Of a stretch of 41,061 nucleotides of DNA, positions 10,329 to 20,005 are shown one piece after another. Location of the stretch: the NCBI GenBank assembly GCA_030612665.1, contig JAUWNL010000005.1:1-41061 (forward strand), written 5' to 3'. The stretch's first letter is position 1; every line of letters begins with the position of its first letter. The DNA comes from an archaeon. Its GTDB lineage: Archaea; Nanobdellota; Nanobdellia; Pacearchaeales; UBA284. A program made the position numbers and the translations under genes. The notes beneath the pieces are model-generated. The model saw nothing but the letters and a program-made list of their open reading frames with translations, was not told the DNA's origin and made no database searches.

Positions 10329-10596
10329 AATGATGTCTATAGATAAAATAGGGGGTTTAGAAGAATTAATTGATATTATTAAAAGAGTAAAAGAAGGAAA
10401 AACAGTCATTTGTTATGAACTTGGACCAGGAGTAATTTTATTTTATAAATTCGAAAATAAAAGAGATGAAAATGAAATTAGTGAATTAAGACTTTCTAAT
10501 AAAAAAATTTCAAGATATAAAAAAGAAGAAATAAAAAGTTTTTTTGGAACTTATTATCCTGATTATTTAAAAATAGTGAGGGAATTGGGGATTTAG
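10318..10596 (+). CDS. hypothetical protein, 92 aa
   Basis: ORF track; overlaps the end of the preceding gene. Confidence 0.5.
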   Translation: MCVKMMSIDKIGGLEELIDIIKRVKEGKTVICYELGPGVILFYKFENKRDENEISELRLSNKKISRYKKEEIKSFFGTYYPDYLKIVRELGI

Positions 10597-10615
10597 GAAA
10601 AAACAAAAGAAAAAA

Positions 10616-11263
10616 ATGGAAATAAAAATAGATGAAAGAGAATTATTTCGAGGACTTGCAATGTATGAAACTGACCAGCGCAAGATGGAATATCTTGAAA
10701 ACCTGCTTAAAAAAAATCTTCCAGGTGAGATAAGGAAACTATCCTTCCAGCTTCTAGCTGATCTCTATAAAAAGAAAAATTGGTATGGTAATGCAGCTAA
10801 ATATTATCATGAAGTAGCTGATATGGCAAAAACTTTTGATGAAAAAATAAATTTCTTTATGCTTACTGCAGAGATGTTCATCAAGGGAAATGATTATTTT
10901 AGTGCAGATGATTTTTTCCGCAAGGCTCTTGTTCTTGAAAAGAAAAGTGAAAAAGGACAAATCAAAGTCAAGGTTATGGCAATTTATCTAGAACGAGCTG
11001 AATATTTTGAAAAAATAAATAGATTAAGAAATGCAATGAACACTTATCAAAAAATTCTCACTTATAAGCCAAGTCTTGAAGATGCTAATAAAATCAGAGA
11101 TAGGATAGCAGTTATTTATGAAAGATTAGGCAACTTGGGAGAAGCAAATCATATTCGTTCATTAAAAGATGCAGCAATACAAGCAGAAAGAGAAAAAACC
11201 GAGCTTGAAATGAAAAAGAGAGAAGATGAATCTATTTCTGAGGAAAAATTCGTTGATCTTTGA
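10616..11263 (+). CDS. tetratricopeptide-like repeat protein
   Basis: Helical repeat pattern (AAKYYHEVADMA, ADDFFRKALVLE, AMNTYQKILTYKP). Confidence 0.7.
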   Translation: MEIKIDERELFRGLAMYETDQRKMEYLENLLKKNLPGEIRKLSFQLLADLYKKKNWYGNAAKYYHEVADMAKTFDEKINFFMLTAEMFIKGNDYFSADDFFRKALVLEKKSEKGQIKVKVMAIYLERAEYFEKINRLRNAMNTYQKILTYKPSLEDANKIRDRIAVIYERLGNLGEANHIRSLKDAAIQAEREKTELEMKKREDESISEEKFVDL

Positions 11264-11559
11264 TTGAAAAAATGCTTGAACAAAGATTAAAGCAAATTCC
11301 CAAAAAAGAATTAATCGAGGGAGGATATTATCTTGGCAGAGGGAGGAATAGCAACATAGGTTACTGGAATGGAAATGATTTTTTAACAATTGGATTTAAA
11401 TTTAATGAACCTATTGTAAAAGCTGAGGGATATTATGAAAAAAAGAAAGGTTGTTTTCAACCTTTTATGCTTATTCCTAAAGGAGAAATGATAGAATCTT
11501 TTGGAAAAACTGCCTGGGAAAAACATTATGGTAAAACACTTCTTGTAAAAATAGAATAA
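11260..11559 (+). CDS. hypothetical protein, 99 aa
   Basis: ORF track; 4-bp overlap with the upstream gene. Confidence 0.6.
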   Translation: MIEKMLEQRLKQIPKKELIEGGYYLGRGRNSNIGYWNGNDFLTIGFKFNEPIVKAEGYYEKKKGCFQPFMLIPKGEMIESFGKTAWEKHYGKTLLVKIE

Positions 11560-11630
11560 AAAATGGTTTATGTAAATCAGCTCACATTAGAAAAAAAGGA
11601 ATCAAGAAAAATAAATCTTTTCTTAAGGCA

Positions 11631-12014
11631 ATGTATTCTTGTCAAGATCTTTCTGAAGTAGAAAAATGGTTTGATAAGTTAAATTGTGAAGTTTCTTGGG
11701 CAAGGCAAATCGATAATAAAATGACTTTAGAAAAGTTTTTGACAGGGATGAGCGCATGCATGAGTAAAAATTCATGGATTTATATCACATTACAGCTTGG
11801 CTCACCAAATCCCCCTGAAATCAGATACTGTGTGGATTTTACTGATTCAAAAAGAATTTCTAGATTTTCGTGGGTTATTTGCCCTTATAATAAACATAAT
11901 TTTGGATTAATAGCAAAATTATATGAAAAATCCTTTGGTATTAAGCTTGAAGACGAGCCAGTTCCAAAAGGTCTTCTTAGGTATTACAAAGAAAGAATAA
12001 AGAATGGTTATTAA
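11631..12014 (+). CDS. hypothetical protein, 127 aa
   Basis: ORF track. Confidence 0.5.
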   Translation: MYSCQDLSEVEKWFDKLNCEVSWARQIDNKMTLEKFLTGMSACMSKNSWIYITLQLGSPNPPEIRYCVDFTDSKRISRFSWVICPYNKHNFGLIAKLYEKSFGIKLEDEPVPKGLLRYYKERIKNGY

Positions 12015-12153
12015 ATAGAAAGTAAATAAAAAGTAAATAGAAAGAGAAAAAACCGAGCAAGAATTTAAGGAAAAAGCTGAAGAATCTATTTCTAAAGAAA
12101 GTTTCTATAAAATTTAGTAAGAAAAACAAAAAAGAAAAAGATTTTTATAAAAT

Positions 12154-12471
12154 TTAAAATTTAAACAACCTTTCGTAATCTTTATGATTCATCCAATCTA
12201 AAATAACTGAGATAATTTCTATCTCACTTGCTGTTATTGTGTATAACATTCTCCAAACAGAAGGCAGATTATAAATTCTGAGATTATTAATTCCATACTT
12301 TTTTATTAATTTTTTAGGAATTAATTTCTTTTTTACAATTCTTCCAATCATAGGATCTTCTTTTATATTTTCAATTGCTTTTATTAATGCCCTTTTAATT
12401 GGATCCTTATTATCTAACCTATGAAAAACATTTTCTAATTCCTTGTCAATAAAAATAACTTTAGATTTCAT
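12154..12471 (-). CDS. RelE/ParE-like toxin
   Basis: RelE-like organisation (NLRIYNLPSVWRMLYTI...ILDWMNHKDYERLF); 4-bp overlap with upstream partner. Confidence 0.75.
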   Translation of the reverse strand: MKSKVIFIDKELENVFHRLDNKDPIKRALIKAIENIKEDPMIGRIVKKKLIPKKLIKKYGINNLRIYNLPSVWRMLYTITASEIEIISVILDWMNHKDYERLFKF

Positions 12472-12761
12472 AATTTAATCTCTGGCCGGTTTTTAATTTT
12501 CTCGTAAAATTTTGGATTCCATATGTATGTAACTATTCCATCTTTCTCAATGATGATCCGGTAAGTTTCTTTTAGATATTTTATTATAACTTGGAAAGTG
12601 CTCCACATTACTTTTCTTGGCAACTTCTCAAATAATTCTGTTTTCTTGAATTCACTGTTATGTTTTCTGATAAATTCCTCTACCATAAAAACTGTCTGGA
12701 GTGTTGGAGACCTTACAGTATAATTTTTAATTCTTGTTTTTTGTTGCATTAGAGCTCCCAT
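12468..12761 (-). CDS. winged-helix-like antitoxin partner of the RelE-like toxin
   Basis: wHTH-like sequence upstream of and overlapping the toxin gene. Confidence 0.65.
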   Translation of the reverse strand: MGALMQQKTRIKNYTVRSPTLQTVFMVEEFIRKHNSEFKKTELFEKLPRKVMWSTFQVIIKYLKETYRIIIEKDGIVTYIWNPKFYEKIKNRPEIKL

Positions 12762-12771
12762 TTTCTTATAG

Positions 12772-12783
12772 TATCAATTGATA
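12772..12783. promoter_or_regulatory. perfect palindrome TATCAATTGATA between TATA-like box and start of the toxin-antitoxin pair
   Basis: Read directly; TTTAAATA on the - strand lies just upstream. Confidence 0.55.
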
Positions 12784-12883
12784 GGGGTATTTAAAGTTTT
12801 TTATTCTTTTGATTCTTTACTCCTAAATTAATAAAAATATAAAAATTAAAGAAAAGAAATAAAAACAAAAAAGAAAAAGGAAA

Positions 12884-12984
12884 TCCCCTGTTTTCTGCCT
12901 TTATGCCATTCCCTCCCTTTTTTATTCAAAATAAAAAAGGTGGCTAGCCACGAGGGCTAGCCAGAAACCCAAAGGCTAAGGGGA
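12884..12984. ncRNA. candidate structured RNA or hairpin element, three-way-junction-like
   Basis: Outer pairing TCCCCT/AGGGGA and GCCTTT/AAAGGC enclosing a 10-bp hairpin (12916-12940) and a 9-bp hairpin (12941-12963). Confidence 0.5.
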
Positions 12985-13079
12985 ACATGAAACTATTTTT
13001 TTATTTTCCAATCGATTATTTTTCAGTTTTATTGAAAATCGAAGATTTTCGAGTAAATATGGAAATTTTTAATTTCCAT

Positions 13080-14156
13080 TTAACTGAAAAACTCTATTCC
13101 TAATTCACTCATTGCAGGAGTCGCAGCTACTTCAGGTCTTGCGACCTTTCCAAGCACATAAGGACTCTTGACTCCAGTTATAATTGTAATGACTCTCACT
13201 TTTCCCTTAAAGTCCTTGTTTATTCTTGCACCAAAAATAACCTGTGCGTCAGGACTCAAGTTCTCAGTAACGAGCTGACCTACATTGTTAAGTTCCTCTA
13301 ACTTTAGGTCATCACCACAAATAACATGGATCAAAGCTCCAGATGCTCCTTTATAGTCAATGTCCAGCAATGGATGACTCATAGCTTGTTTTACAGCTTC
13401 TTCAACACGATTCTGTGTATCACTTTCACCAATACCAATAACAGCAACACCACCATCTTTCATGATTGCTGAAACATCAGCATAATCAAGATTAATCAAT
13501 GATGGAATTGTGATAGTCTCTACTATTCCTTTAATCATAGTACTGATAAGCTCATTTGCTACTGCAAATGCCTGCTCAACAGGAAGATTTCCTGCAATAT
13601 CAACCAAACGGTTATTATCAATAACTATGACAGTATCAGCTATCTCACGCAATTGTTGTAAACCAAATTCTGCTTTGTCAATTCTTGCTTTTTCAGTTTC
13701 AAAAGGCATTGTGACTACACCAATTGTGACAGCTCCTTGTTCCTTAGCAAGCTGGGCAACTATAGGTGCACAACCTGTACCAGTACCGCCACCTTCGCCA
13801 GCAACAACAAAGCACATATCAGCTCCACTTACAGCCTTCTTCAAGTCAACCAAAGATTCTTTAGCTGCTTCGCGTCCTTTTTCAGGAAAACCTCCACAAC
13901 CCAAGCCCCTGGTTAATTCTTTACCAATCAGAACTTTTTCATCAGCCTTACTTACACTAAGATGTAAAGCATCTGTGTTAACTGCATACACTGTTGCTCC
14001 CTGAATTCCCTTGTTGAAGAGCCAAGTTATTGTATTACAGCCAGCACCGCCAGCTCCAACAACTTTAATACTTGCTTTCCCTGCCTTAAGTTCATCAAAG
14101 TTAATACCAAACTTATCTGCTCCTTCAACTGCTTCTTTTGCAAAATCTAAAACCAT
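13080..14156 (-). CDS. ftsZ: cell division protein FtsZ
   Basis: GAGGAGCNT, GEGGGTGTGCAP tubulin signature. Confidence 0.97.
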   Translation of the reverse strand: MVLDFAKEAVEGADKFGINFDELKAGKASIKVVGAGGAGCNTITWLFNKGIQGATVYAVNTDALHLSVSKADEKVLIGKELTRGLGCGGFPEKGREAAKESLVDLKKAVSGADMCFVVAGEGGGTGTGCAPIVAQLAKEQGAVTIGVVTMPFETEKARIDKAEFGLQQLREIADTVIVIDNNRLVDIAGNLPVEQAFAVANELISTMIKGIVETITIPSLINLDYADVSAIMKDGGVAVIGIGESDTQNRVEEAVKQAMSHPLLDIDYKGASGALIHVICGDDLKLEELNNVGQLVTENLSPDAQVIFGARINKDFKGKVRVITIITGVKSPYVLGKVARPEVAATPAMSELGIEFFS

Positions 14157-14286
14157 CTTTTACTTCCTCCTATATTCTTTTTCCGAAAGTTTTATATATA
14201 TGTTTAAATTTATTTATGTAAGAAAAAAAGAGAAATAATATAGTAATAACTGATTAGAATTTAAAAATACCGACGAATTTCACCTG

Positions 14287-14321
14287 ATTTTATTCAACTT
14301 CCCCCAGATGCTGAATAAAAT
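14287..14321. other. 10-bp inverted repeat ATTTTATTCA/TGAATAAAAT with 15-nt loop
   Basis: Read directly. Confidence 0.6.
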
Positions 14322-14377
14322 TAAAAAATTTTAATTAGATATATAATTCTAATTTTATTTAAATACATTGTTGCAAG

Positions 14378-14407
14378 TTAACATATATATCAAAGTATAT
14401 ATGTTAA
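14378..14407. other. 12-bp perfect inverted repeat TTAACATATATA/TATATATGTTAA
   Basis: Read directly. Confidence 0.65.
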
Positions 14408-14502
14408 AGTATAACTGTCTTCTATAATCAAGAAAAAAATAAAAAACATCAGGAAAAATAAAGAAATAAGGAAAAATAAAGAAATAAAAAAATCATAATT
14501 CC

Positions 14503-17500
14503 TTACATCCCAAGACCGCGTTGAATTGGATTAATTATTGGCTGGATTATTGGAGTTATAATTGGAATATAAATTCCTTCATCAATCCCAAAGACCATCT
14601 CAACCTCAAGCCAAATATTCTCACACACAGCACAATCCTCAGGACAATTACAATAATTCTCACAACTCTCACACAAACCATTTCCACATTTTGTGCAAAC
14701 ATTCGAGCCAATCATCTCACAACCAGAACATGAGCCAGTTGAAGTATAACAAGCCATGTCATAAATTGTATTTTGCTCGAGGCCAGAACAACAAAATGCT
14801 GTTCCAGAAACAAAAATAGAACATAGAACATAACCACAATCCTCAGGACAATTCTCACATGTTTCTCCCTCGCCAGAATCACAAGTTCCATCTCCACAAT
14901 AAGGCTCTTCAGGTGGTTGTACAGGCGGCTCAACTCCTCCGCCGCCTCCGCCGCCGCCTCCGCCGCCGGCAGTAACTTCAAGGTTTCCAGCAGCAGTATC
15001 AGTATTAGCAGAATTATCTGTAACTAAACAGGTTATTGTATGAATTCCAACATAAGTTGGAGTATAACTATCTGCTTGGCAAGAACAAGAATTTCCAGAA
15101 CAACTTGAGTTTGAGCATATGGAAGAATTCTCACTGCTTGAAACAATCACAGAAGAAAGCCCAGTTCCCCCTGAATCTGTTCCAGAACAAGTTATTGTTG
15201 TTGATCCTTCAAGAACAATTGATGCTGGATTTATTGTCAAGGTAGGAACAGGATCAGTATTATCAATTGTCAATACAGTTTCATTATCATCTTCTTTTAA
15301 TAAATTGTTTGTGAAATTAACTTGTTTTGTTGGCGAATAAGGATTTATTGTAGCATTCATAGAATAATTTGTTAGATAATATTTTTGAGTGGAATTTTCA
15401 TAATATTCAGTAACATTCTGCCTTGTTATATAACCATCACTTTCACTTGTGTCAGTAAATCTTAAGCTACTTGCATTATCATAAGCATTGACAGTTGCTC
15501 CAGGAGCAATGCTTCCATTAGAATAATTTACAAAAACATCCATGTACCACTTGACATAAATTGTTCCTTCAACTATTTCGGTCTTGCTTTTATCAAAAGA
15601 GACATTTAAAAAAGTATTATTTGAGGTCGCATCAATAGAATAAATATCTTTTGTTGTAGAACCACTTATATTCAAATTTATAAATTCGTTATCTACTGCA
15701 CCATCTACACGGATTCCGTATCCATTGTTTAATAAATTATTATTTTTAAAAGTATTATTTGAAGCAGTGAAAGCTCCAGAAGTATCTACATAAATCCCTC
15801 TTCTTTCATTATTATTTATTTCATTATTATTTACCTCATTATTTTGTCCTTCTACAAGTAATCCATCTCCTAAGGTGCCCCCTATGTTATTAATCAAAGA
15901 ATTATTGTGTAATTTATTATGACTTGAAGTCCCCCCTACCCTAATTCCAACATTATTTTTCTTACAAGTATTATTAATTATCCAAGTCTCATTAGAATTA
16001 GATAAAAACAATCCCCATTCATAGGATGAATAAACTTCATTATGACTCAAGTTATTATAATTGCAAGCTCCAACATCTACATTTCCAGATGCTCCTCCAA
16101 GAATTATTCCATCATTTGTATTTGCTACCCCAGTAAAATTACTTCCATTTACAAAATTATAATTAATAGTATTATAATAACTTTGAGCTAGATTAAATCC
16201 AAAAGTATCTGCATAGTAAACAGTATTTTGTGTTATGTTCGTGGTATTACATTTACATAAAGTTATTGCAGATTCCATACCCTCATGATTTGAAAATCCA
16301 GATTCAGTTATGTCTCCATAAATCGTATTATTAAAAATAGTTCCATTATTGCTTTCAACAAGCCATATTCCAGATTCATAATATTTGTATGGGTCTGTCG
16401 AGTTAAAAGGATGGCAGGTCGTCCATAAAGTAGCTGCTCCATAATCAAATCTTGCACCATAATTATGTGATATTGTAACGTTATGAGAATTTATTACAAG
16501 AACTCCTGCTTTTCCATTTGTCATATTATTATATTCAACAGTACTATTATCAGAATTATTCAAGAAAATGTGGAATCCTTGATGACTAACATTGGTCTGA
16601 TTAATCCAAAAGTTTCTTATTGTTATGTTATCATATCCATCAGTATTATTTATTCCAAATCCCCAATTCTCTAAACTATACATGATCATATTATTGCCTC
16701 CATCCAAAATAAGATTATGTGCACCAATATCAAAGCAAGTTCCAGTTGCATTTACATTACAATTTAAAGTACAGGATTCTGTAACAGTTTCCCCACAAGT
16801 ATAATTGAAAGTGGAGCTTCCACAACCACAATTTCTCAAAGTCAATTGAACTTTATTACTATCAATCATGTTTGTTGTTACATTAACAGATTCTGTTTCT
16901 GAAATATAATCTGCTATTGTTGCATTCATATCATAATTATTCATGTATGTTTTTCCTGCAGAAGTTTCGTAAAATTCAGTCACATTTTGTCTTGTTATTA
17001 GACTTGTTGATTCAACTGTGTCAGTATATTTGAGAGCTTTACTTTTATTATAAAAATTTACAGTTGCTCCATTTCCTGCTGAATTATTTGTATAGTTTGT
17101 TGCAACATCAACATACCATTTAAAGTAGAGTGCTCCATAATCAATATCTGGACTAAAAGATATTTTAGTTTTATCAAAGGAAACATTTAAAAAAGTTGCA
17201 TTTAAAATCTGGATTCCTTCTAAACCTTCTATTGCATAAATGTCATTTGTTCCAGAATTTGTTATGATTGAATCTTTTATTGTAGTGTTCTGACATCCGC
17301 CAAGATGATCTACACCAAAATAAACTCCATACTTAGCTGAATCTATTTCTGCATTGATTATAATATTGCCAAGACAATATCCTGAAAGATAATCAGTAAT
17401 ATAGATTCCTCTCTCAGTATTTGATGTGCTTGTTAAGTTTATTACCTCATTATAATTTCCTTCTATTCCAATTCCATAATCAGTATTACTATTAACAGTA

Positions 17501-18492
17501 TTTTCATATAATTTATTAGAACTTGAAGTTCCTCCAATTCTTATACCAACAACATTACTATTTGCAGTATTATTATAAAGTGTATTATTATCTGCTTGGG
17601 ATAAGAAAAGACCCCACTCACAACAATCATAAAATTCATTATGGCTTAGATTATTATTATTGCAAGCTCCAGCATCAACATCCCCACTGGCTCCCCCCAT
17701 GATAATTCCATCATTTGTATTTACTGCTCCAGAGGTATTTGAGCCATTTATGATATTATAAAAGAAATCATTATAATGACTTTGAGAAAAAATAAATCCA
17801 AAAGTATCTGCATAATAAATCTTATTTTGGGTTATATTTGTATAATTGCATTTGCATAATGTCACTCCAGCTTCTGTTCCACCATGATTTGAAGCTCCGT
17901 TTTCTGTTACATCTCCATAAATCGTATTATTAAAGATAGTTCCATTGTTGCTTCCAACAAGCCAGATTCCAGATTCATAGAATTTGTATGAGCTTGTTGT
18001 GTTAAAGGGATCACAAGTTGCCCACTCTGTTGCTGCTCCATAATCAAATTTATATCCATAATTATGGCTTACTGTAACATTATGGGAATTTACCACTAAG
18101 ATTCCTGCTTTTCCATTTGTCATGTTACAATATTCAACACTAGAATTATCAGAATTATTCATAAAAATATGAAATCCCTGGATAGTAATATTTGTCTGGT
18201 TTATTAAACAATTTATTATACTGATATTATCCCATCCGCCAGAATTGTTAATACCATATCCTTCTGTAAAATTAGAATAGTTTATTAGATAATTATTGCA
18301 ATCAAGAACAATATTGTCAGCAGTTATATTCATGCAACTACCAGTAGCTCCTACATCTTGTGTCAAAACATAATGTTCACTATCTGCTGTCAAATCTCGG
18401 CATGAAGTTATATCTGCTGCACTAACAAATCCAATTATAAATACAAAAACAAAACAAAAAACTAATACTAACAACTCTCCTCTTTTATCCAT
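14503..18492 (-). CDS. secreted or surface right-handed beta-helix (NosD-like) protein, 1329 aa, internally duplicated, poly-Gly linker and Cys-rich C-terminus
   Basis: Signal-peptide-like N-terminus; many N/G-rich beta-helix repeats (NNGTIFNNTIYGD); GGGGGGGGGG; CGDGTCDSGEGETCENCPEDC. Confidence 0.9.
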   Translation of the reverse strand: MDKRGELLVLVFCFVFVFIIGFVSAADITSCRDLTADSEHYVLTQDVGATGSCMNITADNIVLDCNNYLINYSNFTEGYGINNSGGWDNISIINCLINQTNITIQGFHIFMNNSDNSSVEYCNMTNGKAGILVVNSHNVTVSHNYGYKFDYGAATEWATCDPFNTTSSYKFYESGIWLVGSNNGTIFNNTIYGDVTENGASNHGGTEAGVTLCKCNYTNITQNKIYYADTFGFIFSQSHYNDFFYNIINGSNTSGAVNTNDGIIMGGASGDVDAGACNNNNLSHNEFYDCCEWGLFLSQADNNTLYNNTANSNVVGIRIGGTSSSNKLYENTVNSNTDYGIGIEGNYNEVINLTSTSNTERGIYITDYLSGYCLGNIIINAEIDSAKYGVYFGVDHLGGCQNTTIKDSIITNSGTNDIYAIEGLEGIQILNATFLNVSFDKTKISFSPDIDYGALYFKWYVDVATNYTNNSAGNGATVNFYNKSKALKYTDTVESTSLITRQNVTEFYETSAGKTYMNNYDMNATIADYISETESVNVTTNMIDSNKVQLTLRNCGCGSSTFNYTCGETVTESCTLNCNVNATGTCFDIGAHNLILDGGNNMIMYSLENWGFGINNTDGYDNITIRNFWINQTNVSHQGFHIFLNNSDNSTVEYNNMTNGKAGVLVINSHNVTISHNYGARFDYGAATLWTTCHPFNSTDPYKYYESGIWLVESNNGTIFNNTIYGDITESGFSNHEGMESAITLCKCNTTNITQNTVYYADTFGFNLAQSYYNTINYNFVNGSNFTGVANTNDGIILGGASGNVDVGACNYNNLSHNEVYSSYEWGLFLSNSNETWIINNTCKKNNVGIRVGGTSSHNKLHNNSLINNIGGTLGDGLLVEGQNNEVNNNEINNNERRGIYVDTSGAFTASNNTFKNNNLLNNGYGIRVDGAVDNEFINLNISGSTTKDIYSIDATSNNTFLNVSFDKSKTEIVEGTIYVKWYMDVFVNYSNGSIAPGATVNAYDNASSLRFTDTSESDGYITRQNVTEYYENSTQKYYLTNYSMNATINPYSPTKQVNFTNNLLKEDDNETVLTIDNTDPVPTLTINPASIVLEGSTTITCSGTDSGGTGLSSVIVSSSENSSICSNSSCSGNSCSCQADSYTPTYVGIHTITCLVTDNSANTDTAAGNLEVTAGGGGGGGGGGGVEPPVQPPEEPYCGDGTCDSGEGETCENCPEDCGYVLCSIFVSGTAFCCSGLEQNTIYDMACYTSTGSCSGCEMIGSNVCTKCGNGLCESCENYCNCPEDCAVCENIWLEVEMVFGIDEGIYIPIITPIIQPIINPIQRGLGM

Positions 18493-18649
18493 GCTCTTTT
18501 CCTCCTTTATTATTAATTTAATGATTTTTATGTTTATTTATGTTTATACTTCTTTTAATATATGTTTATATTATTTTTAGTATAACTTGGACTGTATTAA
18601 TGAAATAATCACTTTTTTCTCTTTCTTCTTATTATCAATCTTTTTGAAT

Positions 18650-19189
18650 TTATAAAGATTTATATCTTTTCGGCTGGCCTCTTAATATTTCTTTCACTTT
18701 ATTAACAAAAGAAATTGCTTTTAATCTTAATTCTTCAACAATTTTTCTATCAAATTTATAGCTACTTGAATATGTGGCCTCTTCTCTTCTATTCTTTGAG
18801 TGAATATAAAATAATAAATCTTGATAGTCTAAAAAGAATTTATTGATCAGTTTTACATCTTCTTTGTTTATTCCATGTTTGTAATATTCTTTTATTAAGA
18901 TACAAAGAGTAGCATCATGATTTTTTGAGACATGGTCTCTTGCAATAATTAGTGCCAGGGCAGCATGATAAACTGCATAATAGCACCCGGTAATGCACCA
19001 ATCAAAATAACCCATTCTTAAATTATCCAAAATAAATTTAAGATTATGCTCTGATTTTTCAACATGGCCCAAAATTTCGTTTTTATCTGAAGACTGCTTC
19101 CTGATTATTTTCTTTTTTTCATATTTTTTAATCTTTTTATTAACTAAATCCAAATGTTCAATAAGTCTGTTTAATTCTTTAATTTTCAT
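18650..19189 (-). CDS. HEPN domain protein
   Basis: GYFDWCITGCYYAVYHAALALI HEPN-like core; 4-bp overlap with upstream MNT gene. Confidence 0.82.
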   Translation of the reverse strand: MKIKELNRLIEHLDLVNKKIKKYEKKKIIRKQSSDKNEILGHVEKSEHNLKFILDNLRMGYFDWCITGCYYAVYHAALALIIARDHVSKNHDATLCILIKEYYKHGINKEDVKLINKFFLDYQDLLFYIHSKNRREEATYSSSYKFDRKIVEELRLKAISFVNKVKEILRGQPKRYKSL

Positions 19190-19779
19190 TGTAATATAAG
19201 ATGGTAATAATAAAGATGATTAGTTAAAGGATATCCTAAATTAATTGCAGATTGAATCACCCTATCTTGTTTAATTTTTATTTCTTTTATGAAAGCATTA
19301 TAACTTAATTGGGCAGAGGCAATATTTATTCCAGTCTGCGATTCTGCATAGTCTTCTGCTTTTTCTGTATTTATTTTTTTGTTTACAATTAACAATAAAT
19401 CTATGTCTGAATCCTTTGTAAAATTTCCCCTCGCTGTTGAACCAAATAATATAACAATAATAGGCTTTTCATCTAATTTCTCAAGAAAATTATTGATCGC
19501 ATTTTTTCTGATGCTTGGTAATTTATTAAATCTTCTAATGTCAAATAAAGAAAAAATAACAAAGACCTGCTGATTTTTTTGTATTGAATATTTTTTGAGA
19601 TTACCTTCTTTTTTTGAAACGAATATTTGTTGTTTTTCTAATTGCTTCAAAAACCTAGTCACGCTATTTTCATTCAACTTGGCTTTTCTAGCAATATCCC
19701 TCAAATGTATCTCTTTAGATTTATTTATATAAAAAAGATATGTTATTTTTTCATATCCTGTTTTTAATATTGTTTCCAT
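19186..19779 (-). CDS. wHTH + minimal nucleotidyltransferase (MNT)
   Basis: VILFGSTARGNFTKDSDIDLLLI; N-terminal HTH. Confidence 0.87.
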   Translation of the reverse strand: METILKTGYEKITYLFYINKSKEIHLRDIARKAKLNENSVTRFLKQLEKQQIFVSKKEGNLKKYSIQKNQQVFVIFSLFDIRRFNKLPSIRKNAINNFLEKLDEKPIIVILFGSTARGNFTKDSDIDLLLIVNKKINTEKAEDYAESQTGINIASAQLSYNAFIKEIKIKQDRVIQSAINLGYPLTNHLYYYHLILQ

Positions 19780-19781
19780 TT

Positions 19782-19799
19782 TTTAAACAATCGTTTAAA
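19782..19799. promoter_or_regulatory. inverted repeat TTTAAAC-aatc-GTTTAAA upstream of MNT/HEPN
   Basis: Read directly; starts 3 bp from the start codon. Confidence 0.5.
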
Positions 19800-20005
19800 C
19801 TATTTAAACATTTGTTTTTTATTATTCTTTAGAAACCATTAACATCAGCTCGTCGTTTTCCCCCATTTTAGTGAATAATCAATCAATAAAAGTGAATATT
19901 CATTCATTTATAAGTTTGTGGTTTAGTATAAAATAAACATCTTTCGATTATAGTAGAATAAAAGGAAAAATAAGTTTATAAAAATTGTTATCCTAATTTT
20001 TCCAA

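Noticed and set aside
12884-12984. tRNA, SRP RNA or RNase P as identity of the hairpin element
   Set aside because: No cloverleaf or T-loop signature and no conserved SRP/RNase P motif recognised; kept as an unassigned structure.
13510-14004. 164-aa + strand ORF antisense to ftsZ
   Set aside because: Translation is a shadow of the ftsZ coding strand (Ser/Pro/Ala-rich); no independent evidence. It shows that long antisense open frames do occur here by chance, which tempers the open-frame argument for the intein.
14451-14487. Short tandem repeat aggaaaaataaagaaata x2
   Set aside because: Simple A-rich duplication in an intergenic region; no functional support.
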